Source of the DNA: Clostridium thailandense
GTDB taxonomy: Bacteria > Bacillota > Clostridia > Clostridiales > Clostridiaceae
DNA: 64,000 nt
Direction of reading: 5' to 3'
Assembly: GCF_019207025.1 (NCBI RefSeq)
Contig: NZ_JAEEGC010000098.1
Location: forward strand, 1 to 64,000
Shown here: positions 34,897 through 43,798 of the stretch, one piece after another
Position numbering within the stretch: position 1 is the first letter of the stretch
How the letters are laid out: each line of letters begins with the position of its first letter
Program-made: the position numbers and the translations under genes
Notes under the pieces: generated by a model
Databases searched by the model: none
What the model saw: only the letters and a program-made list of their open reading frames with translations
Told to the model about the DNA's origin: nothing

Positions 34897-35409
34897 ATGG
34901 ATAATAATGCTTTAATAGAACAAATAGTTAACCAAGTTTTACAAACTATGACAGCTGGTGAAAATAAAGCACCACAGAGTTGCGAGAATAAATGTACTGA
35001 AAGCTTAACTAAAAATGATTATCCTTTAGGCCAAAAAAGAAGTGATTTAATAAAAACTAAAAATGGTAAAGGCTTAAAAGATATAAATATAGACAATGTA
35101 TTGAATGGAAGTATAACTCCAGATGATATAAAAATTACTCCAGAAGTTCTTTTATATCAGGCCCAAATAGCAGAATCTGTAGGAAGAGTTCAGTTTGCAA
35201 GAAATCTTAGAAGAGCCGCAGAATTAACTGCAGTTCCAGATGCTAGAGTTTTAGAAATATACAATGCGTTAAGACCTTATAGATCAACAAAACAAGAATT
35301 ACTTGATATAGCAAATGAATTAGAAAATAAATATAATGCAAAAACAAGTGCAGCACTTGTTAGAGAAGCTTGCGAAATTTATGAAAAGAGAAACAGACTA
35401 AAAGTTTAG
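34897..35409 (+). CDS. pduE: Diol dehydratase small subunit
   Basis: A 170-residue gamma subunit. Its N-terminus (NALIEQIVNQVLQTMTAG) is a second encapsulation-like helix. The core has YPLGQKRSDLIKTKNGKGLKDI, ITPEVLLYQAQIAESVGR and LEIYNALRPYRSTKQEL, as in PduE and DhaB3. It completes the (alpha-beta-gamma)2 holoenzyme. The start follows GGGGTGAAG. Confidence 0.97.
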   Translation: MDNNALIEQIVNQVLQTMTAGENKAPQSCENKCTESLTKNDYPLGQKRSDLIKTKNGKGLKDINIDNVLNGSITPDDIKITPEVLLYQAQIAESVGRVQFARNLRRAAELTAVPDARVLEIYNALRPYRSTKQELLDIANELENKYNAKTSAALVREACEIYEKRNRLKV

Positions 35410-35424
35410 GTAGGTGGTGTACAA

Positions 35425-37251
35425 GTGAAGCTTGTGGCAGGAGTAGATATAGGAAATTCCACCACTGAAGTTGCCATTGCCGATTTTGATGATAACTTAA
35501 AATTTGTTGTTAGCAGTATGGTTAAAACTACAGGAATTAAAGGAACCACTGATAATGTGGCAGGAGTGCTTATTGCTTTGAAAGAAGCCTGCGATAGTAT
35601 ACACATGTCCGTTGACAAATTGCATACTATATGCATAAATGAAGCAACTCCAGTTATTGGTGATGTTGCTATGGAGACAATCACGGAAACTATAATTACT
35701 GAATCAACTATGATAGGACACAATCCAGATACACCTGGTGGTATAGGAGTGGGCATTGGCAGAACGGTATTTCTGGATGAACTTGAATATCTTCATAGTA
35801 ATGATGATGTGATTTGTATAATTCCTAAATCAGTAGATTTTGAGACTGCAGCTAAAAAATTAAATGAAGCATTCAAAAAGAACATTGAAATTACCGGAGC
35901 CGTTATACAAGGTGATGATGGAGTCATAATATCAAATAGATTAGATAAAAAAATACCAATTGTTGATGAAGTAGCCTATATTGATAAAGTTCCTATAGGA
36001 ATGCTTGCAGCAGTGGAGGTAGCAGCTCCAGGAAAAACAATAAAGGTATTATCTAATCCCTATGGACTTGCCACTGTCTTTAAACTTTCACCAGATGAAA
36101 CAAAACACATAATTCCTATTTCAAGGGCTCTTATTGGCAACAGGTCAGCTGTTGTCATAAGAACCCCTGAAGGGGATGTAAAAGAGAGGGTTATTCCTGC
36201 GGGAAAACTAATACTTATGGGAACTAAGCAAAAAAAGGTTGGAGTAGAAGAAGGTTCTAGTTCAATAATGAACAGCTTAAGTGAAGTATGGCCTCTAAAA
36301 GATGTGAGTGGTGAAGCAGGTACTAATGTAGGTGGAATGATAGAGAGAGTAAGACAGGTAATGGGTGAACTTACAGATCAAAATATAGAGAATATAAAAA
36401 TACAGGATATTTTGGCTGTAGATACATTTATACCACAGAAGGTTCAAGGGGGCTTAGCAGGAGAGTTTGCTTTAGAAAACGCTGTAGCTCTTGCTGCCAT
36501 GGTAAAAACAAGTAAATTACCTATGGAAACCATAGCTAAGAAACTTCAAGCTGAAACTAATGTACAAGTTTTGATTGGTGGAGTAGAAGCTAATATGGCA
36601 GTTCTTGGAGCACTAACTACACCAGGATCAGACAAACCTCTTGTTATATTAGATATTGGAGGAGGTTCAACAGATTCAGCTTATATTAATAAGAATGGAG
36701 AAGTTAAATCAATTCATCATGCTGGTGCAGGTGAAATGGTTACAATGCTTATAAAATCCGAATTAGGATTAGAGGATTATAATCTGGCAGAGGATATAAA
36801 GAAAAATGCCCTTGCTAAAGTGGAAAGTTTATTTAATATAAGGTATGAAGATGGAAGTGTATGCTTCTTTCAACAACCCTTAGATGCATCTCTATTTGCA
36901 AGAAATGTAATAGTTAAAGAGGATGAGATGTTACCTGTTCCTACTAAACATAGCATAGAGAAAATAAGAGTTGTAAGAAGAGAAGCAAAGAAAAAGGTAT
37001 TTGTAACCAATGTTATCAGAGCATTAAAAGATATTGCACCTAATAATGACTTAAGATCTATCGACTTTGTAGTGCTTGTAGGTGGTTCAGCATTAGACTT
37101 TGAAATTCCTGAAATGATATCCGATGAGCTTTCTCATTATGGAGTTGTTTGTGGAAGTGGAAATATAAGAGGAACAGAGGGACCTAGAAATGCTGTGGCA
37201 ACTGGGCTTGTAATTTCCTACTACAATAGCTTGAGAGGTAAGGAAATATGA
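35425..37251 (+). CDS. pduG: Diol dehydratase reactivase, large subunit
   Basis: The 608 residues match PduG/DdrA/DhaF: an N-terminal actin-like ATPase segment (LVAGVDIGNSTTEVAIADF), a second phosphate loop (LVILDIGGGSTDSAYI), and the swiveling domain characteristic of the family. It binds inactivated dehydratase and exchanges damaged cobalamin for fresh adenosylcobalamin, using ATP. Start GTG at 35425 behind TAGGTGG. The stop overlaps the pduH start by four bases, so the two subunits are made in equal amounts. Confidence 0.96.
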   Translation: MKLVAGVDIGNSTTEVAIADFDDNLKFVVSSMVKTTGIKGTTDNVAGVLIALKEACDSIHMSVDKLHTICINEATPVIGDVAMETITETIITESTMIGHNPDTPGGIGVGIGRTVFLDELEYLHSNDDVICIIPKSVDFETAAKKLNEAFKKNIEITGAVIQGDDGVIISNRLDKKIPIVDEVAYIDKVPIGMLAAVEVAAPGKTIKVLSNPYGLATVFKLSPDETKHIIPISRALIGNRSAVVIRTPEGDVKERVIPAGKLILMGTKQKKVGVEEGSSSIMNSLSEVWPLKDVSGEAGTNVGGMIERVRQVMGELTDQNIENIKIQDILAVDTFIPQKVQGGLAGEFALENAVALAAMVKTSKLPMETIAKKLQAETNVQVLIGGVEANMAVLGALTTPGSDKPLVILDIGGGSTDSAYINKNGEVKSIHHAGAGEMVTMLIKSELGLEDYNLAEDIKKNALAKVESLFNIRYEDGSVCFFQQPLDASLFARNVIVKEDEMLPVPTKHSIEKIRVVRREAKKKVFVTNVIRALKDIAPNNDLRSIDFVVLVGGSALDFEIPEMISDELSHYGVVCGSGNIRGTEGPRNAVATGLVISYYNSLRGKEI

Positions 37252-37685
37252 TAGGTAACAGTGTGGAGATACCATGTATTTTTGTATGTTTAAATAATAC
37301 AAAGGAACCTCTTTTAAGAGAAATTCTTGCAGGTATAGAAGAGGAAGGTATTCCATATAAGCTGAAAAACATAGAGTTTAGTGATGAAACTATGCAAAGA
37401 TGTATTCATAGTGAAGCGCAAAATTCTAAAATAGGTATAGCTATTGGAATTATGAATAGCAGAATAATTCTTCAATACAGCAAGCTTAAAGAGGAGAACC
37501 CACTTATAAACTTAAAGCTAAATTTATATGAAAAAGAAAAAGCAAGAATAGTTGGTTGTAATGCAGCAAGACTTTATAAAATAATGCCTTTTAAGGATAT
37601 TGAACTTGTGGATGTAGATGTGATAGAAAAAGTTAGGGCGTCAGTAATCTCAGCTCTGGATAAATTGAATATTAAAATTTCTTAA
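37248..37685 (+). CDS. pduH: Diol dehydratase reactivase, small subunit
   Basis: A 145-residue protein resembling PduH/DdrB, which shares its fold with the dehydratase medium subunit: [29 protein letters not shown] and IGIAIGIMNSRIILQY. It swaps with the dehydratase subunit during reactivation. The ATG overlaps the pduG stop (ATGA). Confidence 0.93.
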   Translation: MIGNSVEIPCIFVCLNNTKEPLLREILAGIEEEGIPYKLKNIEFSDETMQRCIHSEAQNSKIGIAIGIMNSRIILQYSKLKEENPLINLKLNLYEKEKARIVGCNAARLYKIMPFKDIELVDVDVIEKVRASVISALDKLNIKIS

Positions 37686-37747
37686 GTCAGAAGAAGAATG
37701 TAAATTGTTTATTTGAATACTTTGCAAATTTTTAGGGAGGGGTTTTA

Positions 37748-38446
37748 ATGAATGGAGAAGCCCTCGGTGTTATTGAAACCGTTGGAATGGCTGCAGCAAT
37801 AGAAGCAGCAGATAGCTGTGTTAAGTCAGCTAATGTTGAACTAATAGGATATGAACTAACAAAAGGATCAGGACTTGTGACTATTAAGATACAAGGAAAT
37901 GTTGGGGCAGTAAAGGCTGCTATTGAAGCAGCAAAGGCTAGTGCTACTAGGGTTAACAAGGTGTATGCAACACTTATTATACCAAGGCCAGCTGCAAATT
38001 TAGAAAGCATTATTGAGTCTGATTCCACAGTAGGAATTAATAATGAAAAAAGTGAAGTAGTAGAAAGTAATAAAGAAGCTCTTGAAGAAGACACAGATCA
38101 GTTAGATAGTAGTAATCGTGATGAATCTGATGAAGAGTTTCAAGAGAAAAGGGAAGATTTAGTTTGCGATGGTTCTACTTCAACTAATCCTGTGGAAGAT
38201 AAAGAATTAGGGGAAGAAGTAAATAAGGAAGATGTCGATGAGGAAGAATTCAACGAAGACAAGGAAAATTCTTATGAAGAAGAGGAATTGCAGGATGAAA
38301 ATGAAGATGATTCTCAAAAAGAAGAGGATTCTTTAAATGGACAAGAAAGTGATGATGTATGCAATATATGCCATGATCCAGCATGTCCAAGAAAAAAAGG
38401 GCAACCCAAAACTTTATGTATACACTATAAAACAACTCGAAGGTGA
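37748..38446 (+). CDS. pduK: PduK-like BMC-H protein with acidic linker and Cys-rich tail
   Basis: Residues 1-85 are a BMC-H domain ([46 protein letters not shown]). Residues 86-200 are a low-complexity linker dominated by Glu and Asp. The tail carries C205-x2-C208-x4-C213-x10-C224, the arrangement seen at the end of PduK, which probably binds an iron-sulfur cluster or zinc. PduK of Salmonella is about 160 residues; here the linker makes it 232. It is a minor shell component and may face the lumen or the cytosol with its redox tail. It has its own GGGAGGGG ribosome site. Confidence 0.88.
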   Translation: MNGEALGVIETVGMAAAIEAADSCVKSANVELIGYELTKGSGLVTIKIQGNVGAVKAAIEAAKASATRVNKVYATLIIPRPAANLESIIESDSTVGINNEKSEVVESNKEALEEDTDQLDSSNRDESDEEFQEKREDLVCDGSTSTNPVEDKELGEEVNKEDVDEEEFNEDKENSYEEEELQDENEDDSQKEEDSLNGQESDDVCNICHDPACPRKKGQPKTLCIHYKTTRR

Positions 38447-38451
38447 TATAA

Positions 38452-39105
38452 ATGGTAGAGATAAATGAATCCTTAATAAAAGATATAGTATTAGACATTG
38501 TGGGAAAAGCTGAAATAAAAAACAGAGAATTTTCAATACCTGTAGGCATATCTAATAGACATATTCATGTAACGCAAGAAGACTTAGAATGTCTCTTTGG
38601 CACAGGATATGAACTTACAGTAAAAAATAGTGTAAAACAGATTGGCCAGTTTGCGGCTAATGAGACAGTAACTATTGCAGGATCTAAAGGTTCTTTCCAA
38701 AAGGTAAGAATTTTAGGTCCTGTAAGAAAATACAGCCAAATTGAAATATCAAGGACAGACGCTTTTGCTTTAGGAATAAAACCACCAGTTAGAAATTCAG
38801 GAGAGCTTGAAAACTCAGAAACTCTATCTGTTATTGGACCAAATGGTATGCTGATTTTTAAGAATAGAGTAATTTGTGCTAAAAGACACATTCATATGAT
38901 ACCTAAGCAGGCAGAGGTCTATGGTGTAAAAGATGGAGACTTAGTAAATGTAGAAACAGCTGGAGATAAAGGTGTAATATTTAAAAATGTTCTTATCAGA
39001 GTTAGCGATAAATCAGCTTTAGAGTTTCATCTAGATACAGACGAAGCTAACTCATCAGAATTAAAAAATAATGAACTTATAAGGATAATGAGTAAGAGCA
39101 GGTGA
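38452..39105 (+). CDS. pduL: Phosphate propanoyltransferase
   Basis: A 217-residue PduL-type phosphotransacylase, unrelated to Pta. It has two beta-barrel halves with metal-binding histidines in [12 protein letters not shown] (about 33-44) and [21 protein letters not shown] (about 144-164). The N-terminus ([16 protein letters not shown]) is an encapsulation helix. It converts propionyl-CoA and phosphate to propionyl-phosphate and recycles CoA within the compartment. No acyl kinase (PduW) is in the window, so the kinase is probably elsewhere. Confidence 0.95.
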   Translation: MVEINESLIKDIVLDIVGKAEIKNREFSIPVGISNRHIHVTQEDLECLFGTGYELTVKNSVKQIGQFAANETVTIAGSKGSFQKVRILGPVRKYSQIEISRTDAFALGIKPPVRNSGELENSETLSVIGPNGMLIFKNRVICAKRHIHMIPKQAEVYGVKDGDLVNVETAGDKGVIFKNVLIRVSDKSALEFHLDTDEANSSELKNNELIRIMSKSR

Positions 39106-39110
39106 TGTGT

Positions 39111-39956
39111 ATGTCAGAAAATTCTTGTCCAGAAAATATATTGGATAAGTCCAGTACCTTTATTAAAGAAATGGAAGAAACTATTTTAAATCCAAAGGAA
39201 ATAGACGAAAAGGAAGAACTTAAAGTTGGAGTAGATTTAGGTACATGCAATATTGTTATAACAGTATTAGATAAAAATAATAAACCAGTAGCTGGAGAAG
39301 TTTATCCAGCCAGTGTTGTTAAAGATGGAATAGTAGTTGAATACTTAAAGGCAGTAAATATAGTTAGAGAATTAAAAGGTAGATTGGAAAAAACTTTAAA
39401 TAGAAGTCTCGACTATGCTGCTACCGCTATACCACCAGGAATAAGCAAAGGGAATATAAAAATTATTCAAAATGTAGTTGAGGCAGCGGATTTTAATGTA
39501 ACTAATGTAATTGATGAGCCTACTGCAGCATCTGATGTTTTACATATAAAGGATGGTGCAGTGGTGGATATAGGTGGCGGTACAACTGGAATATCCATAT
39601 TAAAAGATGGCGAAGTTGTTTATACTGCAGATGAACCTACAGGAGGACATCACTTGAGTTTGGTTGTTGCAGGCAGTTTACAAATGGAATATGAAGATGC
39701 TGAAAAATTTAAAGTGGATTCTAAAAACTATAATACTGTATTTCCTTTAGTTAGACCAGTAGTTGAAAAGATGGCCAATATAATCCTACAACATATTAAA
39801 GGTTATGATGTTACGACTATTTATCTTGTAGGAGGAACCTGTTGCCTTAAAGATATAGAAAAGGTAGTTGAGAAATATACAAATATTAAGACAATAAAGC
39901 CATATAATCCGTTATTAGTAACACCTATAGGCATAGCTATGAATGATGTCAAGTAA
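39111..39956 (+). CDS. EutJ-like Hsp70-fold chaperone or reactivase
   Basis: The 281 residues have the actin/Hsp70 ATPase fold of EutJ: LKVGVDLGTCNIVITVLD (phosphate 1), VVDIGGGTTGISILKDG (phosphate 2) and TIYLVGGTCCLKDI (adenosine). EutJ occurs in ethanolamine operons and in some propanediol operons, where it may assist assembly or reactivation; its role is not settled. I chose the ATG at 39111, 5 bases after AGGTGATG; an ATG overlapping the pduL stop is also possible. It is an eut-type gene inside a pdu-type operon. Confidence 0.87.
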   Translation: MSENSCPENILDKSSTFIKEMEETILNPKEIDEKEELKVGVDLGTCNIVITVLDKNNKPVAGEVYPASVVKDGIVVEYLKAVNIVRELKGRLEKTLNRSLDYAATAIPPGISKGNIKIIQNVVEAADFNVTNVIDEPTAASDVLHIKDGAVVDIGGGTTGISILKDGEVVYTADEPTGGHHLSLVVAGSLQMEYEDAEKFKVDSKNYNTVFPLVRPVVEKMANIILQHIKGYDVTTIYLVGGTCCLKDIEKVVEKYTNIKTIKPYNPLLVTPIGIAMNDVK

Positions 39957-39969
39957 GCGAGGTGAGTAA

Positions 39970-40794
39970 GTGGATATTGAAGATTTATTAAAAACTATAG
40001 TTACTCAGTTAGTAGCAATGATGAACAAGAGGGTAGTTATATTCATATCTGGCGGTGCGGTAAATTTAAAAGGAATATTTGATACTTTAGCTTCTATGAA
40101 AATGCTTCAGTATGACATAGTAATAACAGAAGCTGCGAAGAAGGTTATACCGGAACAATATATTTCTAATTTAAATTACAAAATAATAGATTGCAAAGTT
40201 GAAATGACTAAAGCGATAAGAGAAGATGAGTTTATATTAGTACCAGTAATGACAAGAAATACTTTAGCTAAATGTGCTACTGGCCTTCAGGATAACTTGA
40301 TCACCGTTGGAATAGCTGAAGCACTTATGATGAATAAAGAGATAATTGCTGTTAGAGACAGTTTTGATCCTCAGAATGATAAAAATATATCTTTAGGCTT
40401 TAGTAAAAATCAAGCATACAACAAATTAATATTAGGTTATGAGGATAGCTTAACTAATTTTGGAATGAAATTTATAAATGCTTGTGAATTAAAACAAGCT
40501 ATAACCGGCAAGTTTGGTATAGGAAGCAATATTAACCAAAGTGTTTCAATAGGACAAACCGTTGTGAAACAAGAAAATAATATTAAAGAACCTGTTGAAG
40601 AAGTCAAAAATTTTAATGCTTCAGTCAGCAATGTGACTGAAAGTAAGAAAATTTTATCAGGAGTTTTAACGACAGAGGATTTAATGACAGCTGCAAGAAA
40701 CTCTAAAGAAATATATATTAAGCAAGGCTCTTTAATAACTCCTATGGCGAAAGATTATATATACAATAACAAGTTAGTTGTTAAATATTGTTAA
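39970..40794 (+). CDS. PduM-like protein with flavoprotein-type N-terminal domain
   Basis: A 274-residue protein starting with an amphipathic helix (IEDLLKTIVTQLVAMM) like the encapsulation signals of pduD, pduE, pduL and pduP. Residues 20-185 look like a flavoprotein-type Rossmann domain: RVVIFISGGAVNLKGIFDTL, then EDEFILVPVMTRNTLAKCATGL, similar to Dfp/UbiX-like FMN proteins. The last 50 residues (ILSGVLTTEDLMTAAR, then GSLITPMAKDYI) recall the C-terminus of PduM and EutQ-type proteins. It may be a flavin carrier or a cobalamin-reducing partner inside the compartment. It lies in the pduM position, before pduN. GTG start behind GAGGTGA. The exact family name is uncertain. Confidence 0.7.
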   Translation: MDIEDLLKTIVTQLVAMMNKRVVIFISGGAVNLKGIFDTLASMKMLQYDIVITEAAKKVIPEQYISNLNYKIIDCKVEMTKAIREDEFILVPVMTRNTLAKCATGLQDNLITVGIAEALMMNKEIIAVRDSFDPQNDKNISLGFSKNQAYNKLILGYEDSLTNFGMKFINACELKQAITGKFGIGSNINQSVSIGQTVVKQENNIKEPVEEVKNFNASVSNVTESKKILSGVLTTEDLMTAARNSKEIYIKQGSLITPMAKDYIYNNKLVVKYC

Positions 40795-40815
40795 TGAAAG
40801 TGAAGGGGTATAGAT

Positions 40816-41091
40816 ATGTTTTTGGCAAAGGTAGTTGGAAAAGTTGTATCAACACAAAAGGATCCAAAGTTCATTGGAAGTAAACTGTTAATAGTTAAGA
40901 AAATAGATGAGAACGAAAAGGTAATTGGTGAACCTTTAGTTACTATTGATACTGTGGGAGCAGGAATTGATGAAACTGTAATTGTAGTTACAGGAAGTGG
41001 AGCAAGGTATACGGATACTTCAGAAAAAATTATACCAGCAGATGCTTCAATTATAGGAATTGTTGATTCTATTGAATGGGATCGAGAATAG
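40816..41091 (+). CDS. pduN: BMC-P vertex protein (PduN/EutN/CcmL)
   Basis: A 91-residue pentameric vertex protein with the family pattern FLAKVVGKVVSTQKDPKFIGSKLLIV at the N-terminus and DTVGAGIDETVIVVTGSGAR in the middle. Twelve pentamers cap the vertices of the polyhedral shell. It follows the PduM-like gene by 21 bases and precedes pduO by 14. Confidence 0.96.
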   Translation: MFLAKVVGKVVSTQKDPKFIGSKLLIVKKIDENEKVIGEPLVTIDTVGAGIDETVIVVTGSGARYTDTSEKIIPADASIIGIVDSIEWDRE

Positions 41092-41105
41092 TAGGTGGTG
41101 ATAGA

Positions 41106-42119
41106 ATGAAAATATACACCAAAACCGGAGATAAGGGAAGCACTAGTCTTGTAGGAGGAGAGAGAACAGAAAAATATGATCTAAGAGTGTGGGCTTATGG
41201 GACAATAGATGAAGCTAATTCATCTATTGGTGTTGCAAGAGTTTACATTAAAGAAAATGATTTATCGGAAAAAGTTTTAAAAATTCAAAAAATTCTCTTC
41301 GAAGTTGGCGCTGAACTTGCCTCAGTGGGAACAAGTCATTATAAAGCAAGAATAAAGGATGAAGATATAACATTTCTTGAAGATACCATCGATAAACTAG
41401 ATGAACTTAAGCCTTCACAAAATGGATTTATAGTACCTGGCGGAACTATAGAATCAGCACATCTTGATGTAGCAAGAACAGACATAAGAAGGGCTGAAAG
41501 ATATGCAGCAGAACTTAAAAATTCTTATGAAATTAGTGATAATCTGATCAAATATATTAATAGATTATCTGATGCTCTCTACGCCATAGCAAGGTATTTT
41601 GATTACAAAGACATAATGAAGAAAACAGAAGAAAATATAAGAAGATTTAGAGAAGATAATCATGAAATAAATCAATTTTCAGCACAAACAAACAGCCAAA
41701 AAGTGATTAATAGTCAAACAGCTGAGTATATAACTCAAAAGTGTATACAAAAATCCTATGAAATAGGAATTTCTATGGTTATATGCATATCAGATTTTAA
41801 TGGAAATATTGTAATGCTTGAACGAATGGATGATTCTCTTTTAGCAAGTATAGAAGTAGCTATGAAAAAGGCATATACTGCTGCGGCACTTAAAGCTCCG
41901 ACTCATGAATTACATGAGCTGTCACTGCCAAGTGGAGAGCTTTATGGAATTAATAATATGGAAAAGATAGTTACCTTCGGTGGTGGATTCCCACTAAAAA
42001 TAGATAACAAAATAGTTGGTGCAATAGGAGTCAGTGGAGGTACAGTAGAGCAGGATATGCAGATTTCGAAGTACGGAGTAAAAGTTTTTGAGGAGGTATT
42101 AGAAAATGGAATTAGGTAG
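41106..42119 (+). CDS. pduO: ATP:cob(I)alamin adenosyltransferase fused to a GlcG/HbpS domain
   Basis: From the ATG at 41106 there are 337 residues. The N-terminal 180 are a PduO-type adenosyltransferase: YTKTGDKGSTSLVGG near the N-terminus and ARTDIRRAERYA (about 120). The C-terminal 140 (AEYITQKCIQKSYEIGISMVICISD, then FGGGFPLKIDNKIVGAIGVSGG) form a GlcG/HbpS (DUF336) domain that can bind haem or cobalamin in relatives. This two-domain layout is that of full-length PduO. It makes adenosylcobalamin for the dehydratase and overlaps pduP by 14 bases. Confidence 0.95.
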   Translation: MKIYTKTGDKGSTSLVGGERTEKYDLRVWAYGTIDEANSSIGVARVYIKENDLSEKVLKIQKILFEVGAELASVGTSHYKARIKDEDITFLEDTIDKLDELKPSQNGFIVPGGTIESAHLDVARTDIRRAERYAAELKNSYEISDNLIKYINRLSDALYAIARYFDYKDIMKKTEENIRRFREDNHEINQFSAQTNSQKVINSQTAEYITQKCIQKSYEIGISMVICISDFNGNIVMLERMDDSLLASIEVAMKKAYTAAALKAPTHELHELSLPSGELYGINNMEKIVTFGGGFPLKIDNKIVGAIGVSGGTVEQDMQISKYGVKVFEEVLENGIR

Positions 42120-43515
42120 TAGTGAATTGTCATTTATAATAGAAAAAGTTTTAAAGGAAATGAACCAAAGAGAATTAAAAGAAGAGGTCAGCGACGGAAT
42201 ATTTGATACTATGGATGAAGCCATAGAGGCTGCTTATAAAGCACAAAAAAAGTATGCTGAATACTCAATTGAACAGCGTGAAAAATTAATAGCTGCTATG
42301 AGAAAAGCAATAATTGATAATGCTATGGAAATAGCAAATCTTTGTGTTAGCGAGTCAGGTATGGGAAGAGTTGATCACAAATATTTAAAATTAAAGTTAA
42401 CTGCAGAAAAAACACAGGGAACAGAAATATTAAAAACAGAAGCATATACAGGAGATAAGGGACTTACTCTTGTTGAACATGGTGCTTTTGGAGTTATAGG
42501 TTCAATTACACCATCGACTAACCCTGCAGCTACAGTTGCTTGCAATAGTATAGGAATGTTAGCTGGTGGAAACACAGTTGTATTTTCACCGCATCCAGGG
42601 GCTTTCAATGCATCTTTAACTATGGTTAGAAAATTAAATGAAGCTATAAAAGAAGCTGGAGGACCAGATAATCTTATTACTGCAGTAAAACAACCTTCCT
42701 TAGAAAATACAAATATAATGTTAAAGCATGAAAAAATAAGAATGATAGTTGCAACTGGAGGACCAGCTATAGTAAAAATGGCTCTTTCTTCAGGAAAGAA
42801 AGCTATAGGTGCTGGAGCAGGAAATCCTCCTGTAGTAGTAGATGAAACAGCGGATATAAAGAAAGCTGCAAGAGATATAATTGCAGGCTGCAGCTTTGAC
42901 AACAATCTGCCTTGTATAGCAGAAAAAGAAGCTATAGTAGTTGACTGTGTATATGAAGAATTAATAAAAGAGATGAAAACTAACAGAGCAGTATATGAAT
43001 TGAATGATGAAGAAGCAGAGCAAATGGTAAAAGTAGTTTTAACTTATAATAAAGGAAAAAATACTTACTCCGTAAATAAACAATTTGTAGGAAAAGATGC
43101 TAAATATTTATTGCAGAATATAGGAAAAACAAATATTGAAGGAATCGAGTGCTTAATTTACAGAACTGAGAATAGTCACCCTTTTGTTCAAGAAGAACTT
43201 ATGATGCCTATACTTCCTATAGTTAAAGCAAAAGACTTTGAAGAAGCATTGAAATTTGCTGCTCAGGATGAACATGGAAATAGGCATACTGCTATGATGC
43301 ATTCTAAGAACATAGATAATTTAACTAAAATGGCTAGAGCGATAGACACTACAATATTTGTAAAAAATGCACCATCTTATGCTGGAATAGGCTTCGGTGG
43401 TGAAGGACACACAACCTTTACTATAGCTGGACCTACTGGAGAAGGATTAACAAATGCAATTTCTTTCACAAGAATAAGAAGATGCAGCATGGTGGAATCA
43501 TTTAGAATAGTATAA
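42106..43515 (+). CDS. pduP: CoA-acylating propionaldehyde dehydrogenase
   Basis: A 469-residue aldehyde dehydrogenase of the PduP/EutE family. The first 18 residues (SELSFIIEKVLKEM) are an encapsulation helix. The catalytic cysteine is C270 in FDNNLPCIAEKEA. GVIGSITPSTNPAATVACNSIG and GFGGEGHTTFTIAGPTGEG are family stretches. It oxidises propionaldehyde to propionyl-CoA and makes NADH, which must be reoxidised inside the compartment. A repeat element, not a gene, fills the 283 bases after its stop. Confidence 0.96.
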   Translation: MELGSSELSFIIEKVLKEMNQRELKEEVSDGIFDTMDEAIEAAYKAQKKYAEYSIEQREKLIAAMRKAIIDNAMEIANLCVSESGMGRVDHKYLKLKLTAEKTQGTEILKTEAYTGDKGLTLVEHGAFGVIGSITPSTNPAATVACNSIGMLAGGNTVVFSPHPGAFNASLTMVRKLNEAIKEAGGPDNLITAVKQPSLENTNIMLKHEKIRMIVATGGPAIVKMALSSGKKAIGAGAGNPPVVVDETADIKKAARDIIAGCSFDNNLPCIAEKEAIVVDCVYEELIKEMKTNRAVYELNDEEAEQMVKVVLTYNKGKNTYSVNKQFVGKDAKYLLQNIGKTNIEGIECLIYRTENSHPFVQEELMMPILPIVKAKDFEEALKFAAQDEHGNRHTAMMHSKNIDNLTKMARAIDTTIFVKNAPSYAGIGFGGEGHTTFTIAGPTGEGLTNAISFTRIRRCSMVESFRIV

Positions 43516-43522
43516 CATAAGG

Positions 43523-43749
43523 TTTTTAGAGGACAATTGACAGAGGACAGAGGACAGTGAAGGAGAGTTTTCTTCCTTACGTCAGAAAACTAATTTATTT
43601 TTTAGGCTTGTTTTGCTATGCAAAACATCGCTAGTCCATATAAATTAAAGATTTTTTGTAGTGCAGCGGAGAAAAATCCTCCTTCACTGTCCTCTGTCAA
43701 TTGTCCTCTGTCCTCTAAAAATATTTAACTTATGCCAACTATTACCAAT
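43523..43749. repeat. Palindromic MITE-like element, copy 1
   Basis: A 199-base inner element (43523-43721) has inverted ends built from AGAGGACA, AATTGACA and GTGAAGG blocks, and a centre with a small GTTTTGC/GCAAAAC hairpin and GTAGTGCAGCGGAGAAAAA. The right side continues to TTACCAAT (43742-43749), the outer end seen in copy 2; the left outer end is missing where pduP ends. It has no coding capacity. It sits inside the microcompartment operon between pduP and pduS and may form a large RNA hairpin that lowers expression of the genes after it. Confidence 0.85.
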
Positions 43750-43798
43750 AAATATACTTTAGCCATAATTCTCAACTAAAAGAAGGGGAGGTGTAATC

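Noticed and set aside
38008..38350. A frameshift or assembly error in the pduK-like gene because of its acidic stretch
   Set aside because: The frame stays open, and the expected Cys-rich tail follows in frame.
42375..42905. Long open frames on the opposite strand of pduP and other pdu genes
   Set aside because: They are complements of well-supported genes, without ribosome sites or family resemblance.
43523..43749. CRISPR array
   Set aside because: The AGAGGACA blocks are not regularly spaced with unique spacers; the structure is an inverted-repeat element with a second copy elsewhere.
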